Shown one piece after another: positions 7,870 through 16,647 of a DNA stretch of 64,000 bases. Under the pieces are notes generated by a model. It searched no databases and was not told where the DNA came from. It saw only the letters and a program-made list of their open reading frames with translations. The first letter of the stretch is position 1, and each line of letters starts with the position of its first letter. Source of the stretch: Promicromonospora panici (lineage in GTDB: Bacteria; Actinomycetota; Actinomycetes; Actinomycetales; Cellulomonadaceae); contig NZ_UWYY01000027.1 of the NCBI RefSeq assembly GCF_900608595.1, forward strand, positions 1 to 64,000, given 5' to 3'. The position numbers were made by a program, and so were the translations under genes.

Positions 7870-9191
7870 TCAGGGCGGGGGTCTAGCTCGATCAAGGTCG
7901 CCTTGCGCTCCAGGAGCGCTCGTTCCGCCGCGTTCCCGCACAGCTCGGCCGCGCGCAGGTACTCACCACGAGCCTCGACGGTGCGACCGAGCCGCGCCAG
8001 CAGCTCGCCCCGAACCCCCGGCAGCAGGTGCGATCCGGCGAGCACACCCTGTTCGACGAGCCCGTCCACGACGCGCAACCCGGCGTCGGGCCCGTACGCC
8101 ATGGCCACTGCCACCGCCCGGTTCAGGTCCACCACGGGCGAGGGTGCGATGCGCCCGAGCGCCTCGTAGAGCACGACTATCCGCTCCCAGTCGGTCTGCG
8201 GCACCGAGCGCGCCACCGCGTGACACTCCGCGATCGCGGCCTGCAGCGCGTACGCCCCCATGCCCGCGGGGCCGACGGCGCGCCGCAGCGCCGCCCGGCC
8301 CCGGATGATCGCCGCCCGGTCCCAGCGCCGCCGGTCCTGGTCCTCCAGGAGCACCGGCTCGCCCCCGGGTCCAACCCGGGCCGGGAACCGCGCCGCAGTC
8401 AGCTCCAGGAGTGCGAGCAGGCCGAACGTCTCCGGCTCGGGCGCGAGCCGGGTCAGCACACGCGTCAGACGCACCGCCTCACGCGCCAGGTCGAGCCGGA
8501 TCCAGTCGTCGCCCGACGTCGCCGACGAGCCTGAAGTGAAGATCACGTACAGCACGCCGCGCACGGACGAGAGCCGTGCGGCCCGGTCCGCGCCGTCGGG
8601 CACCTCGAACGGGACCTGGGCCGCCTTGATGGTCCGCTTGGCGCGGGTGATGCGCGCCTGCACCGTCGCGACGGGGACCAGGAAGGCACGGGCGATCTCG
8701 TCGCTCGTCAGGCCACCCACGACGCGAAGCGTCAGCGCGATCTGCGCCTCCCGCGACAGCACCGGGTGGCAGGCCACGAACATGAGCGCGAGCACGTCGT
8801 CGTCGATCCGGTCAGGGTCGACCATCCCCGGGTCAGAACCCGGGTGACTTGCGACGATGCTCGTTCCGGACGCCGGGGTGCTCCCCGCGCCCGACGTCGC
8901 CTCCCCCTCGGCCAGCCCCTGTGCGAGCGCCGCGTACCGCTCGTCGCGTCCGGCCCGGCGCCGGTAGGCGTCGATCGCCCGGCGTCGGGCCGTCGCGATG
9001 AGCCACGCCGCGGGATCGCGCGGCGTGCCGTCGCGTGGCCAGGAGACGAGCGCCGCGGCGAGCGCCTCCTGGGCCACGTCCTCGGCGAGCTCGAAGTCGC
9101 GGGTGTAACGGGTGAGCGCGCCCACGATGTGGGCGGACTCGATCCGCCAGACCGCTTCGACGGCGCGCCGCGCGGCGTCGTGCTCGCTCAG
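7863..9191 (-). CDS. ECF42-type RNA polymerase sigma factor with C-terminal TPR-like extension
   Basis: The 442-residue protein has sigma region 2 at about 10-80 (VEAVWRIESAHIVGALTRYT, then AEDVAQEALAAAL and AAWLIATARRRAIDAYRR). Region 4 is at about 130-190 (SREAQIALTLRVVGGLTSDEIARAFLVPVATVQARITRAKRTI). A helical extension to the C-terminus contains DRRRWDRAAI, a hallmark of the ECF42 group. An unusual insert of about 30 Gly/Ser/Ala/Pro residues separates regions 2 and 4. No ATG or GTG lies before the conserved first helix. The likely start is a CTG (9191-9189) overlapping the TGA of the DGPF gene, so translation is probably coupled. Confidence 0.85.
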   Translation of the reverse strand: MSEHDAARRAVEAVWRIESAHIVGALTRYTRDFELAEDVAQEALAAALVSWPRDGTPRDPAAWLIATARRRAIDAYRRRAGRDERYAALAQGLAEGEATSGAGSTPASGTSIVASHPGSDPGMVDPDRIDDDVLALMFVACHPVLSREAQIALTLRVVGGLTSDEIARAFLVPVATVQARITRAKRTIKAAQVPFEVPDGADRAARLSSVRGVLYVIFTSGSSATSGDDWIRLDLAREAVRLTRVLTRLAPEPETFGLLALLELTAARFPARVGPGGEPVLLEDQDRRRWDRAAIIRGRAALRRAVGPAGMGAYALQAAIAECHAVARSVPQTDWERIVVLYEALGRIAPSPVVDLNRAVAVAMAYGPDAGLRVVDGLVEQGVLAGSHLLPGVRGELLARLGRTVEARGEYLRAAELCGNAAERALLERKATLIELDPRPDR

Positions 9192-9610
9192 AGCTGGCCG
9201 GTCGCCTCGCGCCACGCGCGTTCCTTCTGGATCCACTCGTTGTCCTGCGGGAACTCGTCGATCTGGGCGACCCGGCGGATCTCCGCCTTGCTGCCCGGCC
9301 CGGCCAGGGGCGCGCGCTTGGCCCACTCGACGGCCTCCTCCTGCGAGGCGACGTCGAGGATCCAGTAGCCGGCGAACAGCTCCTTGGTCTCGCCGTACGG
9401 GCCGTCGGTCACGACGGGCGGCTGGGACGAGTAGTCGACGACCACACCCTTGGCGGCGTCGTCGAGGCCCTCGGCCGCGACGAGCACGCCGGCCTGGATC
9501 ATCTCGTCGTTGAACTTGCCCATCGTGTTCATGATCTCCTCGAAGTCGACCTCCGCGGCGGCAGCCCAGGTCTCGTCGGTCGAGCGCATGATCAGCATGT
9601 ACTTCGGCAT
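9188..9610 (-). CDS. DGPF/YCII-domain protein, partner of the ECF42 sigma factor
   Basis: The 140-residue protein begins MPKYMLIMRSTDE and contains VVTDGPYGETKELFAGYWIL, the DGPF signature of YCII-related proteins. YCII domains have a ferredoxin-like fold. In ECF42 systems one or more DGPF genes sit beside the sigma factor and are its main targets. Their biochemical role is not settled. Here it is the first gene of a two-gene unit, with CTGA overlap into the sigma gene. A good match to the ECF42 promoter lies upstream at 9662-9689. Confidence 0.88.
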   Translation of the reverse strand: MPKYMLIMRSTDETWAAAAEVDFEEIMNTMGKFNDEMIQAGVLVAAEGLDDAAKGVVVDYSSQPPVVTDGPYGETKELFAGYWILDVASQEEAVEWAKRAPLAGPGSKAEIRRVAQIDEFPQDNEWIQKERAWREATGQL

Positions 9611-9661
9611 GGTTCGTTCTCCTGTGGTTCCGGGGGTCCTGTTGGGACCTTCTCACTCACA

Positions 9662-9689
9662 GGTCGAACAGGAAACCGCTCGATCGACA
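9662..9689 (-). promoter_or_regulatory. Candidate ECF42 promoter for the DGPF-sigma operon
   Basis: On the minus strand TGTCGA (9689-9684) is followed after exactly 17 bp by CGACC (9666-9662). The published ECF42 promoter has TGTCGA at -35 and CGA/TC at -10. The site is about 50 bp before the DGPF start, which leaves a short leader. This implies autoregulation. Confidence 0.7.
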
Positions 9690-9799
9690 CAACCCGATAA
9701 TTCGCTGAACAAGCCTTTGGACGAGCGCGCCATCGGGTACCGCGCGTCACACCGGTACGGCTTGCCAGGCGCGCGGGACGTGCGGAACCCTTGAGTCCC

Positions 9800-11836
9800 A
9801 TGACGCTCGAATCGATTGAGCCGCAGGGGGCCGACGCCGAAGCCCCCGCGGCATCCGGCACGCCCTCCCGGCGCCGCCAGACGCCGAAGCCCACCAGCCC
9901 GGGCCCGGTGAAGGGACATACGTCGAGCGACGGCGCCTCCCCGCGTGCGTGGGACGGCCGCAGCAAGTTCCCCCACATCGGGGAGTACGGGTTCCTCTCG
10001 GACTGCGAGACCAACGCGCTGATCGCACCGTCGGGCAGCGTGGAGTGGATGTGCGTGCCCCGGCCCGACTCGCCGAGCATCTTCGCCAAGATCCTGGACC
10101 GCGGGGCCGGCTACTTCCGGGTGGGACCGCACGGTGTGCGCGTGCCCGTCGCGCGTCGTTACCTGCCCGGCACCCTCATCCTCGAGACCACGTGGCAGAC
10201 GCCGACGGGCTGGCTCGTGGTGCGCGACGCGATGCTGATGGGCCCCTGGCACGACGTCGAGGACCGCTCGGGCACCCACCGCCGCACCCCCACGGACGAC
10301 GACGCCGAGCACGTCCTGATGCGCACCATCAAGTGCGTGTCGGGCACCGTGGACCTCGAGGTCGTGTGCGAGCCGCGCCCGGACTACGCGCGGGACGACG
10401 TCGACTGGGAGTACGAGAACAGCGGGTACTCGTCGGTCGTGGCGCACATCGGCGACTCCAACCCGGACCTGCACATGCGCTCCAGCCTGCGGTTCGGGCT
10501 GGAGGGCAAGCGGGCCACCGCCCGCACCCGGATGACGGAGGGCGCCACGCACTTCGTCGCGATGTCCTGGGGCTCGCAGAGCGCGCCGACCACGTATGCG
10601 GGCGCCCTCGACTCGATGTGGCGCACCGAGCGGTTCTGGCGCGACTGGATCACGCAGGGCGAGTTCCCCGACCACCCGTGGCGGATCTACCTCCAGCGGT
10701 CGGCGCTTACGCTCAAGGGACTGACCTACTCCCCCACCGGCGCGCTGATCGCCGCCGCCACGACCTCTCTGCCCGAGACGCCGGGCGGGGAGCGCAACTG
10801 GGACTACCGGTATGCGTGGATCCGCGACTCGACGTTCGCGCTCTGGGGGCTGTACACGCTGGGCCTGGAACGCGAGGCGAACGACTTCTTCGCGTTCATC
10901 CAGGACGTCTGTCGCGACAACCGGCAGCTCCAGATCATGTACGGCGTGGGTGGCGAGGAGACCCTGGAGGAGTTCGAGCTGCCGCACCTGTCCGGCTACG
11001 AGGGGGCGCAGCCCGTCCGGATCGGCAACGCCGCGTACGACCAGCGGCAGCACGACGTGTGGGGGGCGGTGCTGGACTCCGTGTGGCTGCACGCCAAGTC
11101 GCGCGAGCAGCTGCCCGAGTCGCTGTGGCCGATCCTCAAGCGGCAGGTCGAGGAGGCCGCGAAGCACTGGCATCAGCCCGACCGGGGCATCTGGGAGGTG
11201 CGCGGCGAGCCGCAGCACTTCACCAGCTCCAAGCTCATGTGCTGGGTCGCGATGGACCGGGGCGCCAAGCTGGCCCGGCTGTACGACGAGCACGACTACG
11301 CGAAGTCGTGGCAGAAGGTCGCCGACGAGATCGCCGACGACATCTGCACCAAGGGCGTGGACGACCGCGGCGTCTTCACGCAGCGTTACGGCGACCCGGC
11401 GCTCGACGCGTCGCTCCTGCTCGTGCCGCTGCTGCGGTTCCTGCCGCCGGACGACTACCGGGTCAAGGCGACGGTGCTGGCGATCGCCGACGAGCTGACC
11501 GAGGACGGCCTCGTGCTGCGGTACCGCACGGAGGAGACCGACGACGGCCTGCAGGGCGAGGAGGGCACCTTCACCATCTGCTCGTTCTGGCTCGTCTCGG
11601 CCCTGGTCGAGATCGGGGAGGTGGAGCGCGCCCGGTCGCTGTGCGAGCGGCTGCTCGGCTACGCGTCGTCGCTCAACCTCTACGCCGAGGAGATCGAGCC
11701 GGGCACCGGCAGGCACCTGGGCAACTTCCCGCAGGCGTTCACGCACCTGGCCCTGATCAACGCCGTGATGCACGTGATCAAGGCGGAGACCGGCGAGGCA
11801 GAAAAGGGCTACTTCGGAGTCCCCCGCCCGCTCTGA
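9800..11836 (+). CDS. Glycoside hydrolase family 15 (glucoamylase/trehalase type)
   Basis: The 678-residue cytoplasmic protein starts at ATG 9800; a TTG nine bases upstream is less likely. Residues 1-55 are a low-complexity tail. The GH15 N-terminal beta-sandwich begins FPHIGEYGFLSDCETNALIAPSGSVEWMCVPRPDSPSIF. The alpha6/alpha6 barrel has the motifs GGERNWDYRYAWIRDSTFAL (near residue 333) and GEEGTFTICSFWLVSALVEIG (near 586), with a late EEIEPGTGRHLGNFPQAFTHLALINA. No signal peptide is present. Actinobacterial homologues of this size include the mycobacterial GH15 trehalase. The substrate, trehalose or a maltooligosaccharide, cannot be decided from sequence. Confidence 0.9.
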   Translation: MTLESIEPQGADAEAPAASGTPSRRRQTPKPTSPGPVKGHTSSDGASPRAWDGRSKFPHIGEYGFLSDCETNALIAPSGSVEWMCVPRPDSPSIFAKILDRGAGYFRVGPHGVRVPVARRYLPGTLILETTWQTPTGWLVVRDAMLMGPWHDVEDRSGTHRRTPTDDDAEHVLMRTIKCVSGTVDLEVVCEPRPDYARDDVDWEYENSGYSSVVAHIGDSNPDLHMRSSLRFGLEGKRATARTRMTEGATHFVAMSWGSQSAPTTYAGALDSMWRTERFWRDWITQGEFPDHPWRIYLQRSALTLKGLTYSPTGALIAAATTSLPETPGGERNWDYRYAWIRDSTFALWGLYTLGLEREANDFFAFIQDVCRDNRQLQIMYGVGGEETLEEFELPHLSGYEGAQPVRIGNAAYDQRQHDVWGAVLDSVWLHAKSREQLPESLWPILKRQVEEAAKHWHQPDRGIWEVRGEPQHFTSSKLMCWVAMDRGAKLARLYDEHDYAKSWQKVADEIADDICTKGVDDRGVFTQRYGDPALDASLLLVPLLRFLPPDDYRVKATVLAIADELTEDGLVLRYRTEETDDGLQGEEGTFTICSFWLVSALVEIGEVERARSLCERLLGYASSLNLYAEEIEPGTGRHLGNFPQAFTHLALINAVMHVIKAETGEAEKGYFGVPRPL

Positions 11837-11851
11837 CCACCCACCCACTTG

Positions 11852-11912
11852 GTTGTGAGCGTGATCGTTGCGCCTATAACGCCCGTGTAGTCGCGACGGT
11901 CACGCCCACAAC
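11852..11912. repeat. Dispersed palindrome, TGTGAGCGTGATCGTTGCG family copy 1
   Basis: About 19-nt arms flank a loop holding CCTA...AACG...GTAGT. It lies 15 bp downstream of the GH15 stop and before a co-directional gene. Copies 2 and 3 are at 30534 and 47846. All three separate genes on the same strand, consistent with terminators. Copy 1 has more arm mismatches than the others. Confidence 0.75.
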
Positions 11913-11968
11913 AAGTTTTTGTGTTCACGCCCTTGCGCCCGATGGCTAACGAGCGTAGCTTTTTGGCT

Positions 11969-12844
11969 ATGGGACAAATCCATGGCGGCGGTCTCGCCTT
12001 TCTTTCGCGGCCCGAGGGGCGCATCGCCTACACCGACACGGGGTCGGGTCCGCTCGTCGTCGCGGCTCCCGGCATGGGCGACCTCCGGTCCACCTACGAC
12101 GACGTCGTACCCGCGCTGGTCGACGCCGGCTACCGCGTGGTCGTCGCCGACCTGCGCGGCCACGGGGACTCCGACACCACGTTCCGCACGCACGGCGACG
12201 ACGCCACGGGCTCGGACCTTCTCGCGCTCGTCGAACATGTCGACGCCGGCCCGGCGGTGCTGCTCGGCAACTCGATGGGCGCCTCCGCCGCCGCCTGGGC
12301 CGCCGCGGAGCGTCCCGACCTCGTGCGCGGCCTGGTGCTGCTCAGCCCGTACCTGCGCCAGCCGGGATCCCCGGGCATGGCCAAGGTCATGGGGATCGTC
12401 TACCGGGCGCTCCTCGCCCGGCCGTGGGGCGCCGCGTTCTGGGGCTCCTTCTACTCCTCGATCAGCAAGGGACGCCGCTCGCCCCGGCACGCCGAGCACG
12501 TCGCCGCCGTCCGGGACACGCTGCGCGAGCAGGGCCGCCTGCGCTCGTTCCGCGACCTCACGCTCGCGCTCGACCACTCGGTCGTCGAGGCGCGGCTGCC
12601 CGACGTCGCCGCCCCCGCCCTCGTGATCGTCGGCGCGCTCGACCCCGACTTCTCCGACCCGGCGGCCGAGCTGGCCTGGATCACCGACACGATCGACGCC
12701 CGCGGCGTCCTCGTCCCGGAGGTGGGCCACTACCCGCAGCACCAGGCGCCCGACGTCGTCGTGCCCGCCGTGCTCGACTTCCTCGCGGGACTCCCGGCCG
12801 GGCTGGGTGCTCCGACGTCCGAGGACGGCGGCGACCGTGCCTAG
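11969..12844 (+). CDS. Alpha/beta-fold hydrolase
   Basis: The 291-residue protein has the alpha/beta hydrolase fold. The oxyanion region is VVAAPGMGDLRSTYDDV, the nucleophile elbow is GNSMGA (Ser), the acid is in VIVGALDPDFSDPA (Asp), and the base is in VPEVGHYPQHQAP (His). Starts at 11921, 11942 or 11969 are possible. The ATG at 11969 (MGQIHGGG) lies closest to the conserved core and avoids the palindrome. Its 3' end overlaps the TetR-type regulator by 8 bp, so the regulator probably controls this pair. The substrate is unknown. Confidence 0.85.
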   Translation: MGQIHGGGLAFLSRPEGRIAYTDTGSGPLVVAAPGMGDLRSTYDDVVPALVDAGYRVVVADLRGHGDSDTTFRTHGDDATGSDLLALVEHVDAGPAVLLGNSMGASAAAWAAAERPDLVRGLVLLSPYLRQPGSPGMAKVMGIVYRALLARPWGAAFWGSFYSSISKGRRSPRHAEHVAAVRDTLREQGRLRSFRDLTLALDHSVVEARLPDVAAPALVIVGALDPDFSDPAAELAWITDTIDARGVLVPEVGHYPQHQAPDVVVPAVLDFLAGLPAGLGAPTSEDGGDRA

Positions 12845-13487
12845 GGCGGGCCTGTCCCACGACGCCGTGGTGCGCCTGGCCGTCGAGGTGGTGGACGCGG
12901 GCGGGCCGAGCGGGTTCGCCGACCTCACGCTCGCGAAGGTCGCCGCGAACGCCGGGGTAGCGGCACCGAGCCTCTACAAGCACGTGGGTTCGCTGGCAGA
13001 CCTGCGCCGCGAGGTGGCGGTGATCGCCGTCCGCGAGCTCACGGCCGCCGGGACCGCCGCGAGCGTGGGCCGCGCCGGGGCGGACGCGCTCCAGGCGCTG
13101 GCGAACGCCTGGCGCACCTACGCCCTCGACCATCCCGGACGGTACGCGGCGACGCAGACCGGCCCAGACCCGGACGACCCGGCAGCCGCTCCGCTCCGGG
13201 ACGCGGCCGCCGAGAGCGTCCAGGTGGTCGTTGCGGTCCTGCGCGGCTTCGGCCTGCCGGACGACCGCCTGATCGACGCCGTCCGCGCCGTCCGCGCCGG
13301 CGTGCACGGCTTCGTGACGCTCGAGCTCGGCGGCGGCTTCCGCATGCGGGAGGACGTCGACCAGAGCTTCACGGTGCTGCTCGAGATGCTCGTCGCGGGA
13401 GTCGCGGCTCTTGCTGCGCCCGCTGCCCAGCTGGACGACCACACCTCCGGCGACGAGCCGGCGGACGCCGCAGGGGCGCGAACATGA
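12837..13487 (+). CDS. TetR/AcrR-family regulator with WHG-type C-terminal domain
   Basis: The 216-residue protein starts at GTG 12837, inside the end of the hydrolase gene. The TetR helix-turn-helix is at about 8-55 (HDAVVRLAVEVVDAGG...LTLAKVAANAGVAAPSLYKHVGSLADLRREVA). The C-terminal half (LQALANAWRTYALDHPGRYAAT...AVRAVRAGVHGFVTLELGGGF) resembles the WHG ligand domain. A second in-frame ATG-type start would lie far upstream within the hydrolase gene and is rejected. It is expected to repress its own operon through an unseen small ligand. Confidence 0.88.
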   Translation: MPRAGLSHDAVVRLAVEVVDAGGPSGFADLTLAKVAANAGVAAPSLYKHVGSLADLRREVAVIAVRELTAAGTAASVGRAGADALQALANAWRTYALDHPGRYAATQTGPDPDDPAAAPLRDAAAESVQVVVAVLRGFGLPDDRLIDAVRAVRAGVHGFVTLELGGGFRMREDVDQSFTVLLEMLVAGVAALAAPAAQLDDHTSGDEPADAAGART

Positions 13488-13527
13488 CTGAGGCGTGAAC
13501 CCCGTCCGGGATTCACGCCTCGGTCAT
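13484..13527. terminator. Palindrome between convergent tetR-type and bax1-type genes
   Basis: ATGAC-GAGGCGTGAA and its complement form near-perfect arms around an inner CCC/GGG and small loop. It overlaps the TetR-type stop codon and ends 17 bp from the Bax1-I stop. Likely a bidirectional terminator. Confidence 0.75.
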
Positions 13528-13543
13528 CTGCTGGTCGCGAGTA

Positions 13544-14449
13544 CTACTCGCGGGCGAAGCTGCTGATGATCGCCGCGAGGCGCAGCAGCTCGATGTACAG
13601 CCAGATCAGCGTCACCAGCAAGCCGAAGGCCGCCGACCACGCCATCTTGGCGGGCACGCCCGCCTCGACACCACGCTTGATGGAGTCGAAGTCGACGATG
13701 AGCGACGCGGCCGCGAGGCCGACGGCGACCAGGCCGACGATGATGCCCAGCGGGCCGCTGCGCAGACCGAACTCGCCGCCCGCGACACCCGTGAGCATGA
13801 GCACGAAGTTCAGCAGGCTGAACAGCGCGTACCCGATCAGGGCGAACATCAGCCAGCGCGTGAACTTGGGCGTCACGCGGACCTTGCCGCTCCGGAACAG
13901 GAACAGGCTCACGGCGAACACCGACACGGTGCCGAGCACGGCCTGCAGCACGGCGCCGTCGGCCATCGAGTTGAACATCAGCGAGATGCCGCCGAGGAAC
14001 GCACCCTCGAACACCGTGTACGCCACGATGAGGCCCGGGCTCGGGTTCCGCTTGAACGCGTTCACCAGGCCGAGGACGAGGCCGCCGATCGCGCCCACGA
14101 TCGTGACCACCGGCAGCACGGCCAGCGGCACCAGCGTCCATGTCGCCGCGGCCACCACGACCAGGAGGGCGAGCAGCCCACCGGTCTTGATGATCACGTC
14201 GTCGTAGGTCAGTCGCCGGGTGTCCGCCGTGGTGGCGGACGGCGACTGGTACATCGCGTCGAGCTGCGACGCGTCCATCGCCTGCTGATCCGCGGCACCG
14301 TACTGGCCGTACTGGCCAGGCTGCGGCGGAGTGCCATATGCGGGAGTCTGGTTGGGGTAGGTGGCGGTGCCGCCTCGGCGTGCACCGGCCGCACCGGTAC
14401 GACGGGGCTCACCGAAGACGTCGCTTCTCGAAAAGACGGGGTTGCTCAT
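13544..14449 (-). CDS. Bax inhibitor-1/YccA family membrane protein
   Basis: The 301-residue protein has a disordered N-terminal tail of about 90 residues rich in Gly, Gln, Tyr and Pro (PQPGQYGQYGAADQQ). Seven hydrophobic segments follow, starting at GLLALLVVVAAATWTLVPLA and ending LLVTLIWLYIELLRLAAIISS. The last helix with Asp in IVDFDSIKRGVEAG is typical of YccA-type proteins. Bacterial members are calcium-leak-like or proteostasis-linked channels; the function here is not proven. It reads convergently with the TetR-type gene and has its own promoter region. Confidence 0.9.
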   Translation of the reverse strand: MSNPVFSRSDVFGEPRRTGAAGARRGGTATYPNQTPAYGTPPQPGQYGQYGAADQQAMDASQLDAMYQSPSATTADTRRLTYDDVIIKTGGLLALLVVVAAATWTLVPLAVLPVVTIVGAIGGLVLGLVNAFKRNPSPGLIVAYTVFEGAFLGGISLMFNSMADGAVLQAVLGTVSVFAVSLFLFRSGKVRVTPKFTRWLMFALIGYALFSLLNFVLMLTGVAGGEFGLRSGPLGIIVGLVAVGLAAASLIVDFDSIKRGVEAGVPAKMAWSAAFGLLVTLIWLYIELLRLAAIISSFARE

Positions 14450-14626
14450 CTGCTCCTCCTGGTCTGTCTGACCATCCTAGGGAACGCCGGGAGGCTCTCA
14501 GTAGTTCCCGGCTCCTACCTTTGGATGAAGTGCGTCCGACCAAGGGATGATCCGGACCTTTTATGGGTGCGGCGGGCGCCGTCGGCTCCCTAGTCTCGTA
14601 GTGATCAGTCTCGTCATGACCGACGA

Positions 14627-14643
14627 GTGACCGCCAAGGTCAC
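14627..14643. promoter_or_regulatory. Perfect dyad 29 bp before the ABC ATPase gene
   Basis: GTGACC-gccaa-GGTCAC is a perfect 6+6 inverted repeat between the divergent Bax1-I and ABC genes. It could be an operator or a leader hairpin. No regulator gene is adjacent. The rest of the 14450-14671 gap shows no other clear element. Confidence 0.35.
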
Positions 14644-14671
14644 CCCGGCATGCCAGATGGAAGGGCAAGTG

Positions 14672-15625
14672 ATGATCGAGGCCAGAGGCCTGACGAAGAG
14701 GTACGGCGCGAAGACGGCCGTGGATGGCGTCACGTTCACGGTGCAGCCCGGCCAGGTGACAGGCTTCCTGGGCCCGAACGGCGCCGGTAAGTCGACCACC
14801 ATGCGCATGATCGTGGGGCTCGACCGGCCCACGGCGGGCGAGGTCACCGTGAACGGCAAGCCGTACGCCGCGCACCGCAGCCCGCTCGGGGAGGTCGGAG
14901 CGCTGCTCGACGCGAAGGCCGTGCACACCGGCCGCACCGCGCGTAACCACCTGCTCGCCATGGCCGCCACGCACGGCATCCCGACCAAGCGCGTCGACGA
15001 GGTGATTGAACTCACAGGCCTGCGGCCCGTCGCGAGCAAGCGCGTGGGCGGGTTCTCGCTCGGCATGGGCCAGCGCCTCGGCATCGCCGCCGCCCTGCTC
15101 GGCGACCCGCGCACGCTCATCCTCGACGAGCCGGTCAACGGGCTCGACCCGGAGGGTGTGGTCTGGGTCCGCAACATCGCGAAGTTCCTCGCGTCCGAGG
15201 GCCGGACGGTCTTCCTGTCCAGCCACCTGATGAGTGAGGTCGCCCTCACGGCCGACCACGTGATCGTGATCGGCAAGGGCCGCATCCTCGCCGACGCTCC
15301 CGTCTCGGAGATCGTCGACGGCGCCGCGCGCAAGCTGGTCCGGGTCCGCTCGCCGCAGGCCACGGTGCTCGCGGAGCTCCTGAAGGGCACCAGCGCCGAG
15401 GTGCACGGCGTCGAGCCGGGTCTCCTCGAGATCCGCGGCACGGACGCCGCCGCCGTCGGCGAGCTCGCCGCATCCGCACGGGTCGTGCTGCACGAGCTCA
15501 CGCCCGTCGCCTCCACGCTCGAGGAGGCGTACATGTCGCTGACCGCCGATTCGGTCGAGTACCAGTCCGAGGACATCGCCGCGCACGCGGGCGCGCAGCC
15601 CGATCTCGAGGGGAGCAAGTCATGA
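14672..15625 (+). CDS. ABC-2 type exporter, ATP-binding subunit
   Basis: The 317-residue ATPase starts MIEARGLTKRYGAKTAVDG. A GGAAGGG ribosome site sits just upstream of this ATG. Walker A is FLGPNGAGKST, the signature is GGFSLGMGQRLG, Walker B is LILDEPVNGLDPEG and the H-loop is LSSHLMSEV. The C-terminal part is the accessory domain of DrrA/CcmA-like ATPases. ATGA overlap (15622-15625) couples it to the permease gene. Such pairs commonly export drugs, peptides or lipids; the substrate is unknown. Confidence 0.92.
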   Translation: MIEARGLTKRYGAKTAVDGVTFTVQPGQVTGFLGPNGAGKSTTMRMIVGLDRPTAGEVTVNGKPYAAHRSPLGEVGALLDAKAVHTGRTARNHLLAMAATHGIPTKRVDEVIELTGLRPVASKRVGGFSLGMGQRLGIAAALLGDPRTLILDEPVNGLDPEGVVWVRNIAKFLASEGRTVFLSSHLMSEVALTADHVIVIGKGRILADAPVSEIVDGAARKLVRVRSPQATVLAELLKGTSAEVHGVEPGLLEIRGTDAAAVGELAASARVVLHELTPVASTLEEAYMSLTADSVEYQSEDIAAHAGAQPDLEGSKS

Positions 15626-16515
15626 GCGCGACCGTCACCGCCCCGGCGGGCGGTCCGGCGTCGGGCACGACGGCGGAGCCCACCCCGGTGCACAACGTCA
15701 CCTTCTGGCGGCTGCTGCGCTCGGAGTGGATCAAGCTGTGGACACTGCGCTCGACGTGGTGGACGCTCGGCTCCACCGTCGTCATCATGGCCGGCTTCGC
15801 GCTGATGATGGCCGTCGTGGTGCAGTTCCTGAACGACCAGATGGCCGACGCCGAGACGGCCCCGGAGGGCCAGGGGTCGATGGACGGGCTGTTCGGTGCG
15901 CCGACCGTCATCGCCGGCGGGTACGAGTTCGCCGCCCTCGTGGTCGGGGTGCTCGGGGCCATGGTGATCACCGGCGAGTACTCGACGGGCATGATCCGCT
16001 CGACGTTCGCCGCCGCACCCGGCCGGCTGAACGCCTTCGCGGCCAAGGCGACGGTGCTCGCCGTCGTCACGGCGGTGCTGACCACGGTGTCCCTGCTGCT
16101 GGGCTGGCTCGTCAGCTACCCCCTTCTGAACGCCAACGACATGACGCTGGACTGGTCGAACGGCGACGACGTGCGCAAGCTCTACGGCGTCATCATCTAC
16201 ACGGTGCTGGTGGCGCTCTTCGCACTGGGGATCGGCACGCTGGTGCGCCACACGGCGGGCGCGATCTTCACGGTCGTGGCCGTCTTCATGGTGGTGCCGT
16301 TCATCTTCGGCATCGTCGTGGCGTTCGCGTCGAGCCTGGACTGGGTGCTGGACGTGAACAAGTTCCTGCCAAGCGTGGCGGGCTCGGCGATCACGCCGAC
16401 CGGCGCGCAGGTGCCCGAGGTCCTCGACCCCTGGGTCGGCATCGGGGTGCTCGCCGCGTACACGACGGTCGTCGTCGTCGCCGGCGCCCTGCGCCTCAAG
16501 CTCGACGACGCGTAG
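15622..16515 (+). CDS. ABC-2 type exporter, permease subunit
   Basis: The 297-residue membrane protein begins with a soluble tail. It continues RLLRSEWIKLWTLRSTWWTLGSTVVIMAGFALMMAVVVQFL, the usual start of ABC-2 permeases. About six membrane segments can be seen, including the block YEFAALVVGVLGAMVITGEYSTGMIRSTFAAAPGR that is conserved in this family. Translationally coupled to the ATPase by ATGA. Together they form one transporter half-pair. Confidence 0.9.
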   Translation: MSATVTAPAGGPASGTTAEPTPVHNVTFWRLLRSEWIKLWTLRSTWWTLGSTVVIMAGFALMMAVVVQFLNDQMADAETAPEGQGSMDGLFGAPTVIAGGYEFAALVVGVLGAMVITGEYSTGMIRSTFAAAPGRLNAFAAKATVLAVVTAVLTTVSLLLGWLVSYPLLNANDMTLDWSNGDDVRKLYGVIIYTVLVALFALGIGTLVRHTAGAIFTVVAVFMVVPFIFGIVVAFASSLDWVLDVNKFLPSVAGSAITPTGAQVPEVLDPWVGIGVLAAYTTVVVVAGALRLKLDDA

Positions 16516-16561
16516 CGACCGACGTCGGCCGGGCGCCGGCGCCAGGTTGCTCGGACCGAAC

Positions 16562-16633
16562 GTCCGCTTCCATAACGCGATCAGGCATGCATCCGAAGTT
16601 CGGAGCATGCCTGATCGTGTTTTGGAAGCGGAC
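16562..16633. terminator. Long palindrome between convergent ABC permease and RND genes
   Basis: Arms of about 29 nt (GTCCGCTTCCA, then CGATCAGGCATGC, with complements) enclose a 14-nt loop. It sits 46 bp past the permease stop and 14 bp from the RND stop. Likely a bidirectional terminator. Confidence 0.78.
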
Positions 16634-16647
16634 TTCTGAGGCATCCG

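Noticed and set aside
7863..9656. One 597-residue protein joining the DGPF region to the sigma factor
   Set aside because: The first 155 residues are a shifted reading of the DGPF gene. The true sigma gene starts at about 9191.
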